This document shows, in pieces, positions 21,105 through 31,297 of a stretch of DNA of 64,000 nt; the stretch's first letter is position 1; every line of letters begins with the position of its first letter. The position numbers were made by a program, and so were the translations under genes. This DNA is from Psychroflexus torquis ATCC 700755 (GTDB lineage: Bacteria; Bacteroidota; Bacteroidia; Flavobacteriales; Flavobacteriaceae). Below the pieces are notes generated by a model. The model ran no database searches, was not told the origin of the DNA, and saw only the letters and a list, made by a program, of their open reading frames with translations. The DNA lies in assembly GCF_000153485.2 (NCBI RefSeq), contig NC_018721.1, forward strand, positions 1,054,001 to 1,118,000, in the 5' to 3' direction.

Positions 21105-21362
21105 TTATTTAGCTCTTTCAATTATATCAACCAATCTCCAACGTTTTGTTTTGCTGAGAGGTCTGGTTTCCATAATTCTTACGGTATCACCGTCGTTACA
21201 GTCATTCTTTTCGTCATGCACAACATACTTTTTCGTTTTCAAAACGAACTTACCATACATTGGATGCTTTATTTTCTTGACTTCAGAAACGACAATGGAC
21301 TTATCCATTTTGTTGCTTGTCACAACACCGATACGTTCTTTTCTTAAATTTCTTTTTTCCAT
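21105..21362 (-). CDS. rpsQ: 30S ribosomal protein S17
   Basis: An 85-residue OB-fold protein: [38 protein letters not shown] and [18 protein letters not shown] are the family segments. It lies between rpmC and rplN. Confidence 0.98.
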   Translation of the reverse strand: MEKRNLRKERIGVVTSNKMDKSIVVSEVKKIKHPMYGKFVLKTKKYVVHDEKNDCNDGDTVRIMETRPLSKTKRWRLVDIIERAK

Positions 21363-21373
21363 TGTAAGTAGAA

Positions 21374-21565
21374 TTAATCTAATTCTCTTTTTGTGATTTC
21401 GGTAGCGATTCTCGCAATTGATCTTCTAACTTTTTTAATTTCAGAAGGGTTTTCTAAAGGAGAAAGCACGTGAGTCATTTTCAAATCGGACAACTTTGTC
21501 TTATTATTTGTTAATTCTTCATATAATTCTTCTACCGAAAGTTCTTTTACTTCAGATTGTCTCAT
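21374..21565 (-). CDS. rpmC: 50S ribosomal protein L29
   Basis: A 63-residue two-helix protein at the exit tunnel: [18 protein letters not shown] at the start, and the C-terminal [23 protein letters not shown] segment. It lies between rplP and rpsQ. Confidence 0.97.
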   Translation of the reverse strand: MRQSEVKELSVEELYEELTNNKTKLSDLKMTHVLSPLENPSEIKKVRRSIARIATEITKRELD

Positions 21566-21571
21566 CTTTAT

Positions 21572-21991
21572 TTATTCTTGATAATCTCTAGCGACTATAA
21601 ATTTTGTTTTAACAGGTAATTTTTGAGCTGCTAATCTTAGTGCTTCTTTTGCAACACTATGAGGAACACCCCCGATTTCAAATAAAATACGACCAGGCTG
21701 AACAACAGCTGCCCAATATTCTACAGAACCTTTTCCTTTACCCATACGGACTTCAAGAGGCTTTTTAGTGATAGGTTTGTCTGGAAAAATCTTGATCCAG
21801 ATAGAACCTTCTCTTTTCATGTAGCGAGTTGCTGCGATACGTGAAGCCTCAATTTGTCTTGCAGTAACAAAAGAAGAATCTAAAGATTTAATTCCAAAAG
21901 TTCCATTTGAAAGTCTATGACCTCTTTGTGAGACCCCTTTCATACTTCCCTTTTGCTGCTTACGAAATTTTGTTCTTTTAGGCTGTAACAT
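21572..21991 (-). CDS. rplP: 50S ribosomal protein L16
   Basis: A 139-residue protein contacting the A-site tRNA. It starts [19 protein letters not shown] and carries the signatures [15 protein letters not shown] and [16 protein letters not shown]. It lies between rpsC and rpmC. Confidence 0.98.
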   Translation of the reverse strand: MLQPKRTKFRKQQKGSMKGVSQRGHRLSNGTFGIKSLDSSFVTARQIEASRIAATRYMKREGSIWIKIFPDKPITKKPLEVRMGKGKGSVEYWAAVVQPGRILFEIGGVPHSVAKEALRLAAQKLPVKTKFIVARDYQE

Positions 21992-22013
21992 CTCTTATAT
22001 TAATCTTTAATGA

Positions 22014-22724
22014 TTATTTTCTACGACGAGCTTTAGGTCGTCTCGCTTTTCCTTTGGTGTCACTGTTAGCAAGGCCAACTAATGGAGATAACTCACGTTT
22101 TCCATATACTTCACCCTTCATGATCCATACTTTGATACCCAATCTACCATAAGTAGTGTGAGATTCAACCAATGCATAGTCAATGTCTGCTCTAAATGTG
22201 GACAAAGGAATACGTCCTTCTTTATAAGTTTCAACTCGAGCCATTTCTGCTCCGTTTAAACGTCCAGATACTTGAATTTTAATACCTTCAGCATTCATTC
22301 TTATAGCTGCTGCAATTGCCATTTTTGTAGCTCTTCTGTAAGAAATTCTGTTTTCAACTTGTCGTGCCACACTGGTAGCAACAAGAAAGGCATCTAATTC
22401 AGGTCTCTTGATCTCAAAGATGTTGACCTGGACTTCCTTATCCGTAATGTTTTTGAGTTCTTCTTTTAACTTGTCTACTTCCTGACCACCTTTCCCAATA
22501 ATAATACCGGGTCTTGCAGTAGTAATAGTAACGGTTACAAGTTTAAGCGTACGCTCAATAATTACGCGCGAAACACTAGCTTTAGTTAAACGAGCATGGA
22601 TATACTTTCTAATCTTGTGATCTTCTGCAAGATTATCACCGTAATCGTTACCTCCGTACCAGTTGGACTCCCATCCTTTAATGATACCAAGTCTATTGCC
22701 GATTGGATTTGTTTTTTGTCCCAT
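22014..22724 (-). CDS. rpsC: 30S ribosomal protein S3
   Basis: A 236-residue head protein. The N-terminal KH type-II domain has [20 protein letters not shown]. The C-terminal S3 signature includes [20 protein letters not shown] and [19 protein letters not shown]. The tail (RRPKARRRK) is basic. Only 7 nt separate it from rplV. Confidence 0.98.
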   Translation of the reverse strand: MGQKTNPIGNRLGIIKGWESNWYGGNDYGDNLAEDHKIRKYIHARLTKASVSRVIIERTLKLVTVTITTARPGIIIGKGGQEVDKLKEELKNITDKEVQVNIFEIKRPELDAFLVATSVARQVENRISYRRATKMAIAAAIRMNAEGIKIQVSGRLNGAEMARVETYKEGRIPLSTFRADIDYALVESHTTYGRLGIKVWIMKGEVYGKRELSPLVGLANSDTKGKARRPKARRRK

Positions 22725-22731
22725 AGTCTAT

Positions 22732-23139
22732 CTAGCTTTCAGTGTTAATTTTTTCTCCTAGTATAAGAGTGACATGATTTGAACGTTTACGTATTCTATG
22801 TGCACGGCCTTGTGGGGCTGGGCGAAGACGTTTTAACATACTGCCACTATCTACTTTAATTTCCTTTATAAAAACTCTAGCTTGCTCTAAATCTGCATCC
22901 TCATTTTTGGCTTGCCAGTTGGCAATAGCAGAAAGAACTAACTTCTCTAATCTACCTGATGCAATTTTAGTACTAAACTTTAGTATTTGCAATGCATGAG
23001 CAACATCTTTACCTCTAACCAAATCGGCTACTAACCTCATTTTACGGGGTGAGGTTGGACAATTATTCAATTTTGCAATAGCAAGTTGACTTTTTTCCTC
23101 TTTAAGCATTTCTGCTTTATTTCTTTTTCTTACTCCCAT
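22732..23139 (-). CDS. rplV: 50S ribosomal protein L22
   Basis: A 135-residue tunnel protein. It shows LNNCPTSPRKMRLVADLVRG and the C-terminal beta-hairpin region RLRPAPQGRAHRIRKRSNH, where macrolide-resistance changes occur in other species. It lies between rpsS and rpsC. Confidence 0.98.
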   Translation of the reverse strand: MGVRKRNKAEMLKEEKSQLAIAKLNNCPTSPRKMRLVADLVRGKDVAHALQILKFSTKIASGRLEKLVLSAIANWQAKNEDADLEQARVFIKEIKVDSGSMLKRLRPAPQGRAHRIRKRSNHVTLILGEKINTES

Positions 23140-23146
23140 TGTTCAA

Positions 23147-23425
23147 TTATTTTTTTCCTTTATTCTTTGAACCCTGATGACCACGAAAAGTACGAGTTGG
23201 AGAAAATTCTCCAAGCTTGTGACCTACCATGTTTTCTGTAATAAAAACAGGTACAAATTGTCTACCGTTGTGGACACCAAAAGTCTGACCAACGAAATCA
23301 GGAGTAATGGTGGAGGCTCTAGACCATGTTTTGATCACAGACTTTTTACCTGAATCTAGGTTCTGAGCAACTTTTTTATCTAATTTATAATGGACAAAAG
23401 GTCCTTTCTTTAATGAACGTGCCAT
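23147..23425 (-). CDS. rpsS: 30S ribosomal protein S19
   Basis: A 92-residue head protein: [19 protein letters not shown] at the start, and the signature [18 protein letters not shown] near the C-terminus. It lies 3 nt after rplB. Confidence 0.98.
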   Translation of the reverse strand: MARSLKKGPFVHYKLDKKVAQNLDSGKKSVIKTWSRASTITPDFVGQTFGVHNGRQFVPVFITENMVGHKLGEFSPTRTFRGHQGSKNKGKK

Positions 23426-23428
23426 ATC

Positions 23429-24256
23429 TTATTTCTTTTTACGTTCTATGATGTGCTTATTACTAGGCTTAGTCTTAGAACGTGTTTTAAATCCTTTAGC
23501 TGGAATACCATTTCTTGATCTTGGATGACCACCTGAAGACTTACCTTCACCTCCACCCATTGGGTGATCAACTGGGTTCATCACAACAGGTCTTGTTCTT
23601 GGTCTTCTACCCAACCATCTACTTCTACCAGCTTTACCAGATATAGTTAACTGGTGATCACTGTTCGATACAGCACCTACGGTGGCTATACATGCAGACA
23701 ATATCATTCTGGTCTCACCAGAAGGAAGCTTAATCGTTACGTACTTACCATCTTTGGCCATCAATTGTGCAAAAGTACCTGCACTACGAGCCATAACAGC
23801 TCCTTGTTCAGGTCTTAATTCTACACAAGAAATTATGGTTCCAAAAGGGATTTGAGATAGTGGCATTGCATTCCCTATTTCAGTAGGAACATTAGAAAGA
23901 CCAGAAACAATTTTCTGACCCACTTTAATTCCACTGGGAGCAACGATATATCTTTTCTCTCCATCCTCATAATTCAATAAAGCGATGAAAGCTGTTCTAT
24001 TAGGATCGTATTCCACAGTCATGACTTCAGCTTGGATATCTTTCTTATCTCTTTTGAAATCAATAATTCTGTAACGTTTTTTATGACCACCACCAATATA
24101 GCGCATAGTCATTTTCCCTTGATTATTTCTACCACCGGAACGTTTACGAGAGGCAAGCAAAGATTTCTCAGGCTTGCTAGCAGTAATGGCATCAAAGCCA
24201 TTAGCAACCTTAAATCTCTGTCCTGGTGTATTTGGTTTTATTTTTTTAACCGACAT
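23429..24256 (-). CDS. rplB: 50S ribosomal protein L2
   Basis: A 275-residue protein needed for peptidyl-transferase activity. Key segments are [36 protein letters not shown], and the C-terminal [20 protein letters not shown] with the conserved His. It lies in S10 operon order after rplW. Confidence 0.98.
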   Translation of the reverse strand: MSVKKIKPNTPGQRFKVANGFDAITASKPEKSLLASRKRSGGRNNQGKMTMRYIGGGHKKRYRIIDFKRDKKDIQAEVMTVEYDPNRTAFIALLNYEDGEKRYIVAPSGIKVGQKIVSGLSNVPTEIGNAMPLSQIPFGTIISCVELRPEQGAVMARSAGTFAQLMAKDGKYVTIKLPSGETRMILSACIATVGAVSNSDHQLTISGKAGRSRWLGRRPRTRPVVMNPVDHPMGGGEGKSSGGHPRSRNGIPAKGFKTRSKTKPSNKHIIERKKK

Positions 24257-24265
24257 GTTTTAAGC

Positions 24266-24556
24266 TTATAGATTACTATACAAATCAATTGTTTCTCCTT
24301 CAGCTACTTTAATAATAGCCTTTTTGTATGCGGATGTTTTTCCAGTCACCATTCCCGTTTTTGTATAACGAGATTTGATTTTTGGAATAACATTCAACGT
24401 ACGCACTCCTTCAACCGTAACGCCATAAGCGGACTCAACAGCCTCCTTTATTTGGATTTTGTTAGCATTACGATTTACAGCAAAAGTAAAAGCATTTCTT
24501 AATTCGCTTTCATTTGTTGCCTTCTCTGTAATAATTGGTTTTACCAAGATGTCCAT
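24266..24556 (-). CDS. rplW: 50S ribosomal protein L23
   Basis: A 96-residue exit-tunnel protein and docking site for trigger factor and SRP: MDILVKPIITEKATNESE and NRNANKIQIKEAVESAYGV are the family segments. It lies 5 nt after rplD. Confidence 0.97.
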   Translation of the reverse strand: MDILVKPIITEKATNESELRNAFTFAVNRNANKIQIKEAVESAYGVTVEGVRTLNVIPKIKSRYTKTGMVTGKTSAYKKAIIKVAEGETIDLYSNL

Positions 24557-24561
24557 AGCTA

Positions 24562-25191
24562 TTATTTGTTGAGATTATTTTGTAATTCATCTAATCTGCT
24601 TTCGGAAATTAATAAAAAGTTGCTGTTCATGATATTGTAAGTGTTTAATTCTGAAACATTTACAACTTTAGCAGTTTTCAAATTACGGGACGATAAATAT
24701 ACATTTTTATTCGACTCATCCAAGACTATCAAAGACTTTTTGTCTCTAATGTTCAGGTTATCAAGAAGGTTTAAAAACTCTTTTGTCTTCGGAGCTTCAA
24801 ATCCAAAATCTTCAACAATCATCAACTGATTGTTTTTAAGTTTTTGGGAGAGAACAGTCTTTCTCGCAAGACGCTTAAGCTTCTTGTTTAATTTGAAATG
24901 ATAATCTCTAGGTCTAGGACCAAATACGCGACCACCACCTCTAAAAATAGGAGATTTAATGCTACCTGCACGAGCTGTACCCGTTCCTTTTTGCTTCTTG
25001 ATCTTTCTTGTACTACCAACGATCTCCGCTCTCTCTTTTGCTTTATGCGTTCCTTGGCGTTTATTAGCCAAGTGCTGCTTTACATCAAGATAAACAACGT
25101 GATCATTAGGTTCCAATCCAAAAACAGATTCGGAGAGTTCGACCTCTCTACCTGTTTCTTTTCCTTTTATATCTAATACTGATACTTTCAT
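24562..25191 (-). CDS. rplD: 50S ribosomal protein L4
   Basis: A 209-residue protein with the long internal loop that lines the exit tunnel ([39 protein letters not shown]). In E. coli L4 represses its own operon by binding the S10 leader. The structured leader upstream of rplC in this window (25806-25982) is a candidate target, by inference. Its start overlaps the rplC stop by one base. Confidence 0.97.
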   Translation of the reverse strand: MKVSVLDIKGKETGREVELSESVFGLEPNDHVVYLDVKQHLANKRQGTHKAKERAEIVGSTRKIKKQKGTGTARAGSIKSPIFRGGGRVFGPRPRDYHFKLNKKLKRLARKTVLSQKLKNNQLMIVEDFGFEAPKTKEFLNLLDNLNIRDKKSLIVLDESNKNVYLSSRNLKTAKVVNVSELNTYNIMNSNFLLISESRLDELQNNLNK

Positions 25192-25805
25192 TACTTCTGA
25201 ATAGTTACATAAGTGTTGTTATGTCCAGGAACACAGCCCTTGATAACGATCAAGTTCTTTTCTGGAACCACTTTCAACACTCTTAGATTTTGAACTTTTA
25301 CTTTTTGACTTCCCATTTGTCCACCCATTTTCATTCCTTTGAAAATACGAGCTGGATATGAGGCAGCACCTACAGAACCTGGAGCTCTCAACATACTTTG
25401 TTGGCCGTGTGTTCGTTGTGAACCTGCAAAGCCATGACGTTTTACAACTCCTTGGAATCCTTTACCTTTAGATGTAGCACTTACGTCTACAAATTCATTT
25501 TCTTTAAATAAGTCTACTGTGATGTGATCACCTAACTTATACTCTTCTTTGAATCCCTGGAATTCAATGACTTTTCTTTTGACAGAACTACCAGCTTTCT
25601 TAAAGTGACCTAAGTCTGCTTTAGTGGCGTTTTTGTCTGATTTGTCATCGAAACCAAGTTGAAGCGCTTCATACCCGTCAACCTCGTTGGTTCTGACTTG
25701 GGTAACTACACATGGTCCAGCCTCTATAACGGTACATGGAATATTCTTTCCATTCTCATCGAAGATGCTAGTCATGCCGATTTTTTTTCCTATTAACCCA
25801 GACAT
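25191..25805 (-). CDS. rplC: 50S ribosomal protein L3
   Basis: A 204-residue early-assembly protein. It starts [19 protein letters not shown] and has the signature segment [20 protein letters not shown] and [19 protein letters not shown]. It is preceded by a 177-nt structured spacer after rpsJ, the only long break in the S10 part of the operon. Confidence 0.98.
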   Translation of the reverse strand: MSGLIGKKIGMTSIFDENGKNIPCTVIEAGPCVVTQVRTNEVDGYEALQLGFDDKSDKNATKADLGHFKKAGSSVKRKVIEFQGFKEEYKLGDHITVDLFKENEFVDVSATSKGKGFQGVVKRHGFAGSQRTHGQQSMLRAPGSVGAASYPARIFKGMKMGGQMGSQKVKVQNLRVLKVVPEKNLIVIKGCVPGHNNTYVTIQK

Positions 25806-25982
25806 AATTGATTTTTGATTATTACTATTTATTTAAAAAAAATTCAGGCCCGAAAAAAACGTTCGACCTGAATGTATTTTTCCTCCGTTTTTCCCTCGTC
25901 AAATGCTCGGGACATGTTACCCTAAACCTAGTTTAGGATTTGTTATTGGAAAGTTACATTAAGTATCTTCCCAATATTTAGA
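25806..25982 (-). promoter_or_regulatory. Structured leader/attenuator between rpsJ and rplC
   Basis: This 177-nt spacer interrupts an operon whose other gaps are mostly under 30 nt. Read on the minus strand it holds a hairpin CCTAAA-CTAGG-TTTAGG (25921-25937), then GC-richer arms, then a 9-bp stem at 25842-25850/25865-25873. That stem is followed at once by a U run (25834-25841), so it is terminator-like. One pair of the stem is G-U on the minus transcript but a mismatch on the plus strand, which supports minus-strand function. The likely role is control of rplC and downstream genes. The effector is unknown, with L4 a candidate by analogy. Confidence 0.6.
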
Positions 25983-26288
25983 TTAAACCTTGATCTCTAC
26001 TTCTACACCACTTGGTAACTCAAGCTTCATCAAAGCATCGATAGTTTTTGATGAAGAGCTATAAATATCTAATAATCGCTTAAAAGAATCTAATTGAAAT
26101 TGCTCTCTCGCTTTCTTGTTAACGTGTGGAGATCTTAATACAGTAAAGATTTTACGTTGCGTAGGTAATGGAATTGGTCCAGTAACCACAGCACCAGTTG
26201 TCTTAACTGTCTTGACAATTTTCTCAGCAGACTTATCCACTAAGTTATAGTCATATGATTTTAGTTTAATTCTTATTTTTTGACTCAT
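25983..26288 (-). CDS. rpsJ: 30S ribosomal protein S10
   Basis: A 101-residue protein (also the NusA/NusB antitermination partner NusE): [40 protein letters not shown]. It lies 12 nt after fusA without an intervening tuf gene. In this genome it is cut off from rplC by the structured spacer. Confidence 0.98.
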   Translation of the reverse strand: MSQKIRIKLKSYDYNLVDKSAEKIVKTVKTTGAVVTGPIPLPTQRKIFTVLRSPHVNKKAREQFQLDSFKRLLDIYSSSSKTIDALMKLELPSGVEVEIKV

Positions 26289-26300
26289 AATAAGTTCTAG

Positions 26301-28409
26301 TTATTCGTTTAAACCTTTAGCACTTTTGATTACTTTCTCAGAAATACTCGAAGGTGTTTCTTCAAATTTTAAAAATTCCATTGTGGATGTTGCGCGTCCT
26401 GATGATAAAGTTCTTAAAGTGGTCACATAACCAAACATTTCAGAAAGTGGTACGTCAGCTTTGATAATTTTCGCACCAGATCTGTCCGACATGTCATTAA
26501 CTTGACCTCTTCTTCGGTTCAAATCCCCAACAATATCTCCCATGTTCAATTCTGGAGTCACAACTTCTACTTTCATAATAGGCTCTAAAACAATAGCTCC
26601 CGAAGCTTTTGCAGCTGACTTATAACCAAGCTTTGCAGCAAGTTCAAAAGAAAGTTGATCGGAATCTACAGGGTGGAAAGATCCGTCCAAAAGAGTCACT
26701 TTTAATGTATCCATTCTAAATCCAGCAAGAGGACCATTCTTCATGGCTTCCGTAAATCCTTTTTCTACAGCAGGAACGAATTCTTTAGGAATTCTACCTC
26801 CTTTAATTTTATCGATAAATTGTAAACCAGCACCTTCAAAATCTTCATCAACAGGTCCCATTTCAAAAAGGATATCAGCAAACTTACCACGACCACCAGA
26901 TTGCTTTTTGTAAACTTCTCTATGGTTTGCAGTTTTAGTTACAGCTTCTTTATATTCAACTTGAGGCTCACCTTCGTTAACTTCAACATTAAATTCACGT
27001 TTTAAACGATCCACAAGAATTTCAATATGAAGCTCACCCATACCAGATATAATTGTTTGGCCTGAAACTTCATCAGTCTTCACTTTAAAAGTAGGGTCTT
27101 CTTCTGCGAGTTTACCTAAAGCAACGTTTAGTTTTTCAACATCAGCTTTGGTTTTAGGCTCAACAGCTATACCAATAACTGGCTCTGGAAACGACATAGA
27201 TTCCAGAACAAGTGGATTTTTAAGATTTGTAAGTGTATCACCAGTCTTGATGTCCTTAAAACCTACAGCGGCACCAATATCTCCAGCTTCAATATAATCA
27301 ATTGGCTCTTGTTTATTGGAGTGCATTTGATACATTCTTGAAATGCGTTCTTTTTTACCGGAACGGTTATTCAATACGTATGAACCTGCTTCTAGTCTAC
27401 CTGAATACGCTCTAAAAAAGGCTAAACGACCTACGAAAGGATCTGTAGCAATTTTAAATGCTAAAGCTGAAAAAGGAGAATCAACATGAGGCTTTCTAGT
27501 TTCAACTTCACCTGTATCAGGATTGTGTCCTTCAATAGCTTCAACATCTACAGGAGATGGAAGATATCTCATTACGGCATCAAGCATAGCCTGAACACCT
27601 TTATTTTTAAAAGCGGAACCGCACATCATGGGTATGATAGACATATCGATAGTTGCAGCTCTTAAAGCAGCAATAATCTCATCTTCGCTAATTGAGCTTT
27701 CATCTTCGAAAAACTTCTCCATCAACTGATCGTCATACTCAGCAACAGCTTCAACTAGTTCAGTTCTATATTTTGTTACTTCAGCTTCTAACTCAGCAGG
27801 AATATCAATTTCTTCATAAGTCATACCGAAGTCCTCTTCATTCCAGATAATTGCTTTCTTAGAAATTAAGTCAACAACGCCTTTAAAATCAATTTCGTCA
27901 CCAATTGGTACTTGTAGGGGTACAGGATTACCTCCTAACATCTCTTTAACTTGCGTACACACGTTAAAGAAATTTGCCCCTTGTCTATCCATTTTATTAA
28001 CGAAACCAAGACGTGGTACTTTATATTTATCAGCCTGTCTCCAAACAGTTTCAGATTGTGGCTCAACACCATCAACTGCGCTGAACAAAGCAACAACACC
28101 ATCCAAAACTCTCAAGGAACGCTCTACTTCAACCGTGAAGTCAACGTGACCTGGTGTATCGATGATATTAACCATATAATCTTGTTCCCTATATAGCCAT
28201 GTACAATGTGTCGCTGCAGATGTAATAGTAATTCCTCTTTCCTGCTCCTGCTCCATCCAATCCATAGTGGCTGCGCCATCATGAACCTCACCTATCTTAT
28301 GACTTATACCGGTATAATATAGAATCCGCTCAGTAGTCGTTGTTTTACCAGCGTCAATGTGAGCAGCAATCCCTATATTTCTAGTAAATTTTAAATCTCT
28401 TTGTGCCAT
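26301..28409 (-). CDS. fusA: Elongation factor G
   Basis: The 702-residue GTPase that drives translocation. G-domain motifs: G1 [13 protein letters not shown], the switch region [11 protein letters not shown]3 [18 protein letters not shown]4 NKMD. Domains II-V follow, with the conserved [18 protein letters not shown]. Length and motifs indicate canonical EF-G. It is in str operon order rpsL-rpsG-fusA, with tuf elsewhere in the genome. Confidence 0.98.
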   Translation of the reverse strand: MAQRDLKFTRNIGIAAHIDAGKTTTTERILYYTGISHKIGEVHDGAATMDWMEQEQERGITITSAATHCTWLYREQDYMVNIIDTPGHVDFTVEVERSLRVLDGVVALFSAVDGVEPQSETVWRQADKYKVPRLGFVNKMDRQGANFFNVCTQVKEMLGGNPVPLQVPIGDEIDFKGVVDLISKKAIIWNEEDFGMTYEEIDIPAELEAEVTKYRTELVEAVAEYDDQLMEKFFEDESSISEDEIIAALRAATIDMSIIPMMCGSAFKNKGVQAMLDAVMRYLPSPVDVEAIEGHNPDTGEVETRKPHVDSPFSALAFKIATDPFVGRLAFFRAYSGRLEAGSYVLNNRSGKKERISRMYQMHSNKQEPIDYIEAGDIGAAVGFKDIKTGDTLTNLKNPLVLESMSFPEPVIGIAVEPKTKADVEKLNVALGKLAEEDPTFKVKTDEVSGQTIISGMGELHIEILVDRLKREFNVEVNEGEPQVEYKEAVTKTANHREVYKKQSGGRGKFADILFEMGPVDEDFEGAGLQFIDKIKGGRIPKEFVPAVEKGFTEAMKNGPLAGFRMDTLKVTLLDGSFHPVDSDQLSFELAAKLGYKSAAKASGAIVLEPIMKVEVVTPELNMGDIVGDLNRRRGQVNDMSDRSGAKIIKADVPLSEMFGYVTTLRTLSSGRATSTMEFLKFEETPSSISEKVIKSAKGLNE

Positions 28410-28412
28410 TAT

Positions 28413-28889
28413 TTAGAATCTAAAATGTGAGAATGCTTTATTGGCTTCAGCCATTTTATGTGTATCTAAGCGTTTTTTAACTGCTGCACCTTCTTCTTTC
28501 GCAGCTGCCATAGACTCACCAGCTAATTTAGCTGCCATAGTTTTTTCATTTCGCTTTCTAGAATAACCTATCAACCATTTCATAGCAATAGATATTTTTC
28601 TATCTGGTCTTATTTGAGAAGGTATCTGAAAAGTAGCACCTCCTACACGTCTACTTCTTACTTCAACGTGGGGCATTACATTAGATAATCCTTCTTTCCA
28701 AATTTCTAAAGCGGATTTTTCATCATCCTGCTTTTTCTCTTCAATGATATCCATTGCATCATAAAAGATTTTGAAAGCAATTGATTTTTTTCCGTCCCAC
28801 ATCATCATATTCACAAATCGGGTTACCAATTGATCGTGAAATTTTGGATCTGGAAGTATAGGACGTTTCTTGGCCTGTCTTTTTCTCAT
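28413..28889 (-). CDS. rpsG: 30S ribosomal protein S7
   Basis: A 158-residue primary assembly protein of the head: [19 protein letters not shown] at the start, then [20 protein letters not shown] and [20 protein letters not shown]. It lies 3 nt upstream of fusA and 19 nt after rpsL. Confidence 0.98.
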   Translation of the reverse strand: MRKRQAKKRPILPDPKFHDQLVTRFVNMMMWDGKKSIAFKIFYDAMDIIEEKKQDDEKSALEIWKEGLSNVMPHVEVRSRRVGGATFQIPSQIRPDRKISIAMKWLIGYSRKRNEKTMAAKLAGESMAAAKEEGAAVKKRLDTHKMAEANKAFSHFRF

Positions 28890-28908
28890 TTCTTTACTTT
28901 AACTCTGA

Positions 28909-29283
28909 TTATTTTTTAGGTCTCTTAGCACCATACTTAGATCTGCGCTGCAGACGGCCTTCTACTCCTGCTGTATCTAAAGCACCACGAACAATATGAT
29001 ACCTTACACCAGGTAAATCTTTAACTCTCCCGCCTCTAACTAATACTATCGAATGCTCCTGTAGATTATGTCCTTCACCTGGAATGTATGCGTTTACTTC
29101 CTTACCATTTGTTAATCTAACACGAGCAACTTTACGCATTGCTGAATTAGGTTTTTTTGGTGTAGTTGTGTAAACTCGCGTACAAACTCCACGTCTTTGA
29201 GGACAAGAATCTAAAGCCGCCGATTTGCTCTTCTTAGTCATCTTGCGTCTTCCTTTTCTTACTAACTGTGAAATTGTTGGCAT
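28909..29283 (-). CDS. rpsL: 30S ribosomal protein S12
   Basis: A 124-residue decoding-centre protein. The start at 29283 ([14 protein letters not shown]) is used because the in-frame upstream extension has no family similarity and runs into the promoter. The streptomycin-sensitivity loop reads [18 protein letters not shown] with Lys at the classical position, and [17 protein letters not shown] follows. It is the first gene of the 17-kb ribosomal superoperon. Confidence 0.98.
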   Translation of the reverse strand: MPTISQLVRKGRRKMTKKSKSAALDSCPQRRGVCTRVYTTTPKKPNSAMRKVARVRLTNGKEVNAYIPGEGHNLQEHSIVLVRGGRVKDLPGVRYHIVRGALDTAGVEGRLQRRSKYGAKRPKK

Positions 29284-29328
29284 AGTTTTACTTGAATTGT
29301 TTAAAAAAACTCTTATTTTTAAGGTTTG

Positions 29329-29359
29329 CAAATGTAAATATATAATTTTAAATAACAAA
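29329..29359 (-). promoter_or_regulatory. Housekeeping promoter of the rpsL superoperon
   Basis: On the minus strand: TTTG (complement of 29356-29359), a 19-nt spacer, then TACATTTG (complement of 29329-29336). This is an exact match to the Bacteroidota consensus TTTG-N19-TAnnTTTG. The predicted start lies ~40 nt before the rpsL ATG. Confidence 0.8.
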
Positions 29360-29522
29360 TTATAATTGATTAATTTTCAGCAATTAAGACATTTCAGATT
29401 TCTTACGCTCCTCATTATTAAACAATCCAATTCAACATTGCAAAATCAGACATACACTTCGCCTATAAAAATCGTTTGTATATCTATGCAATTACAAAAA
29501 TAACCTAGACCTCTGCAGCAAA

Positions 29523-31178
29523 ATGCTAAAACTACTATTTACTTTTTTATGCGTTGTGGGTCTTACTTTTTATTCACACAGCCAAACAATACACTTACAA
29601 GTGAATACCATGAAGGATTCCTTGCTAAGCTCCAAACGGTATACACTTGACTCCTTCGATGCTGCTGAAACTGAATTGAAACTAAAAATTGATAGTTTGA
29701 GAAGTATTGGGTATCCTTTCTTAGAGTTAAACCAAAAAATTACCGATAAAAAACTTCTAGCTTCTATCCGTTTAAACCAAAAAATAGACACCTTATATAT
29801 TGAAATAAAAAAAGAGGACTTAGATTATATTCCTAAGACTATTAAAATTGATGATCTAGAAATTAGCTTACCCTACCGGGATGTTCAGATCTTTCAAAAA
29901 ACTATCATTGAAAAATTGAAAACTCAGGGCTTATCTTTTGGTAAATCATTTTTAACAGATCTGGAGTTTAAAAATGATCATGCTCTAAATGCAAATCTTG
30001 TGATAGACAAGGGCCAGAAAAGGAGGATTGACAAAGTCAATATAAAGGGATACGAATCTCTACCAAAAAGCTATATTTCCTATTTTACAGGTCTTAAAAT
30101 AGGGTCTGAATTCATAGAGTCACGAATACAACGAAACACAGAAAAGCTCGACAACATTCCTTTTATATCTGTTAAAAAACCTACTGAGGTTTTATTTAAA
30201 AAGGACTCTACAGAACTCTTCCTATATTTAGAAAAATTTAATTCCAACACCTTTGATGGTTTTCTGGGTTTTGGGAATAATGAAAGCAACGACTTTGAAT
30301 TGAATGGCTATCTAAACATGGTGCTTTTAAATAACCTGAATTTTGGAGAACGCCTTGGAGTGATTTATAAAAACGATGGGGATGGACAACGGACTTTTGA
30401 AGGGAATATCGAATTACCATTTGTGTTTACCTCTCCTATAAGCGTTGGTGCAGACTTAAGAATCTTCAGAAGAGACTCTGCATTTTCAAATAGCTCACAA
30501 ACTGTTGAGTTAAAATATTATCTCAATGAAAAGCTCAACTTAAAAGGCACAGCAGAATTCACAAACTCGACAAGCCTAGAATCGGAAGACCTTAATTCGA
30601 TATCAGAGATAGAGAGTTACAGCTCATCATTCTATGGGATTGGTGCAGAATTTCTAAAATTAGGCCCTAGGCGGCTATTTGGGGTAAATACGTATGTAAA
30701 TGTAAATCTTTCTCTAGGAAATAGGAAAACAAAAAATAACACGGACCAGTACAAGCTGACTTTGAACGGCCAACACCAAATTAACATCAATTATCGCAAC
30801 AGGCTCTACCTGAATCTCAATAGCCAAATCCTAATTTCTAATGACTTTCGTAACAATGAATTATTTCGCTTTGGTGGTGTTAACTCTATACGTGGATTTG
30901 CCGAAAACAGCCTTTTAGCCTCTAGATTTGCAGTCCTACAGACTGAATATAGATACATTTTGGATACAAATTTGTATGCAAATACTGTGATTGATGTAGG
31001 AAATTATGAAAATAAACTCAATAATATTAACGAAAACATAATGGGATACGGTGCAGGTATTGGTCTGAAGTCGAAAGCAGGGGTTTTTAATCTCATCATA
31101 GCAAATTCGGTATCTAACGTGCAAGAATCAAACTTTTCTAACACAAGAATACATATCAATTTCACATCTTTTTTCTAA
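29523..31178 (+). CDS. Omp85-family outer membrane barrel protein
   Basis: A 551-residue exported protein (signal peptide ~1-20, ending SHSQ). The N-terminal half (~25-235) contains POTRA-like alpha/beta repeats, e.g. GQKRRIDKVNIKGYESLPKS. The C-terminal half (~240-551) is a predicted 16-strand barrel with the Omp85 loop motif in NSIRGFAENSL, and ends in a Phe (NFTSFF), the usual outer membrane signal. Two POTRA-like units and its size suggest a TamA-like or BamA-paralogue role in membrane-protein insertion or transport. It is divergent from rpsL, and the substrate is unknown. Confidence 0.8.
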   Translation: MLKLLFTFLCVVGLTFYSHSQTIHLQVNTMKDSLLSSKRYTLDSFDAAETELKLKIDSLRSIGYPFLELNQKITDKKLLASIRLNQKIDTLYIEIKKEDLDYIPKTIKIDDLEISLPYRDVQIFQKTIIEKLKTQGLSFGKSFLTDLEFKNDHALNANLVIDKGQKRRIDKVNIKGYESLPKSYISYFTGLKIGSEFIESRIQRNTEKLDNIPFISVKKPTEVLFKKDSTELFLYLEKFNSNTFDGFLGFGNNESNDFELNGYLNMVLLNNLNFGERLGVIYKNDGDGQRTFEGNIELPFVFTSPISVGADLRIFRRDSAFSNSSQTVELKYYLNEKLNLKGTAEFTNSTSLESEDLNSISEIESYSSSFYGIGAEFLKLGPRRLFGVNTYVNVNLSLGNRKTKNNTDQYKLTLNGQHQININYRNRLYLNLNSQILISNDFRNNELFRFGGVNSIRGFAENSLLASRFAVLQTEYRYILDTNLYANTVIDVGNYENKLNNINENIMGYGAGIGLKSKAGVFNLIIANSVSNVQESNFSNTRIHINFTSFF

Positions 31179-31297
31179 TAAAGATTATGTTGATATTAAG
31201 TTTTAACATGATCAATATTAAAATAATACTAATATAAGTTGTAGGATTAACTTTATTTTTTGATTTTTGGCGTAGGCTAATTCAAATAAACAAAAAA

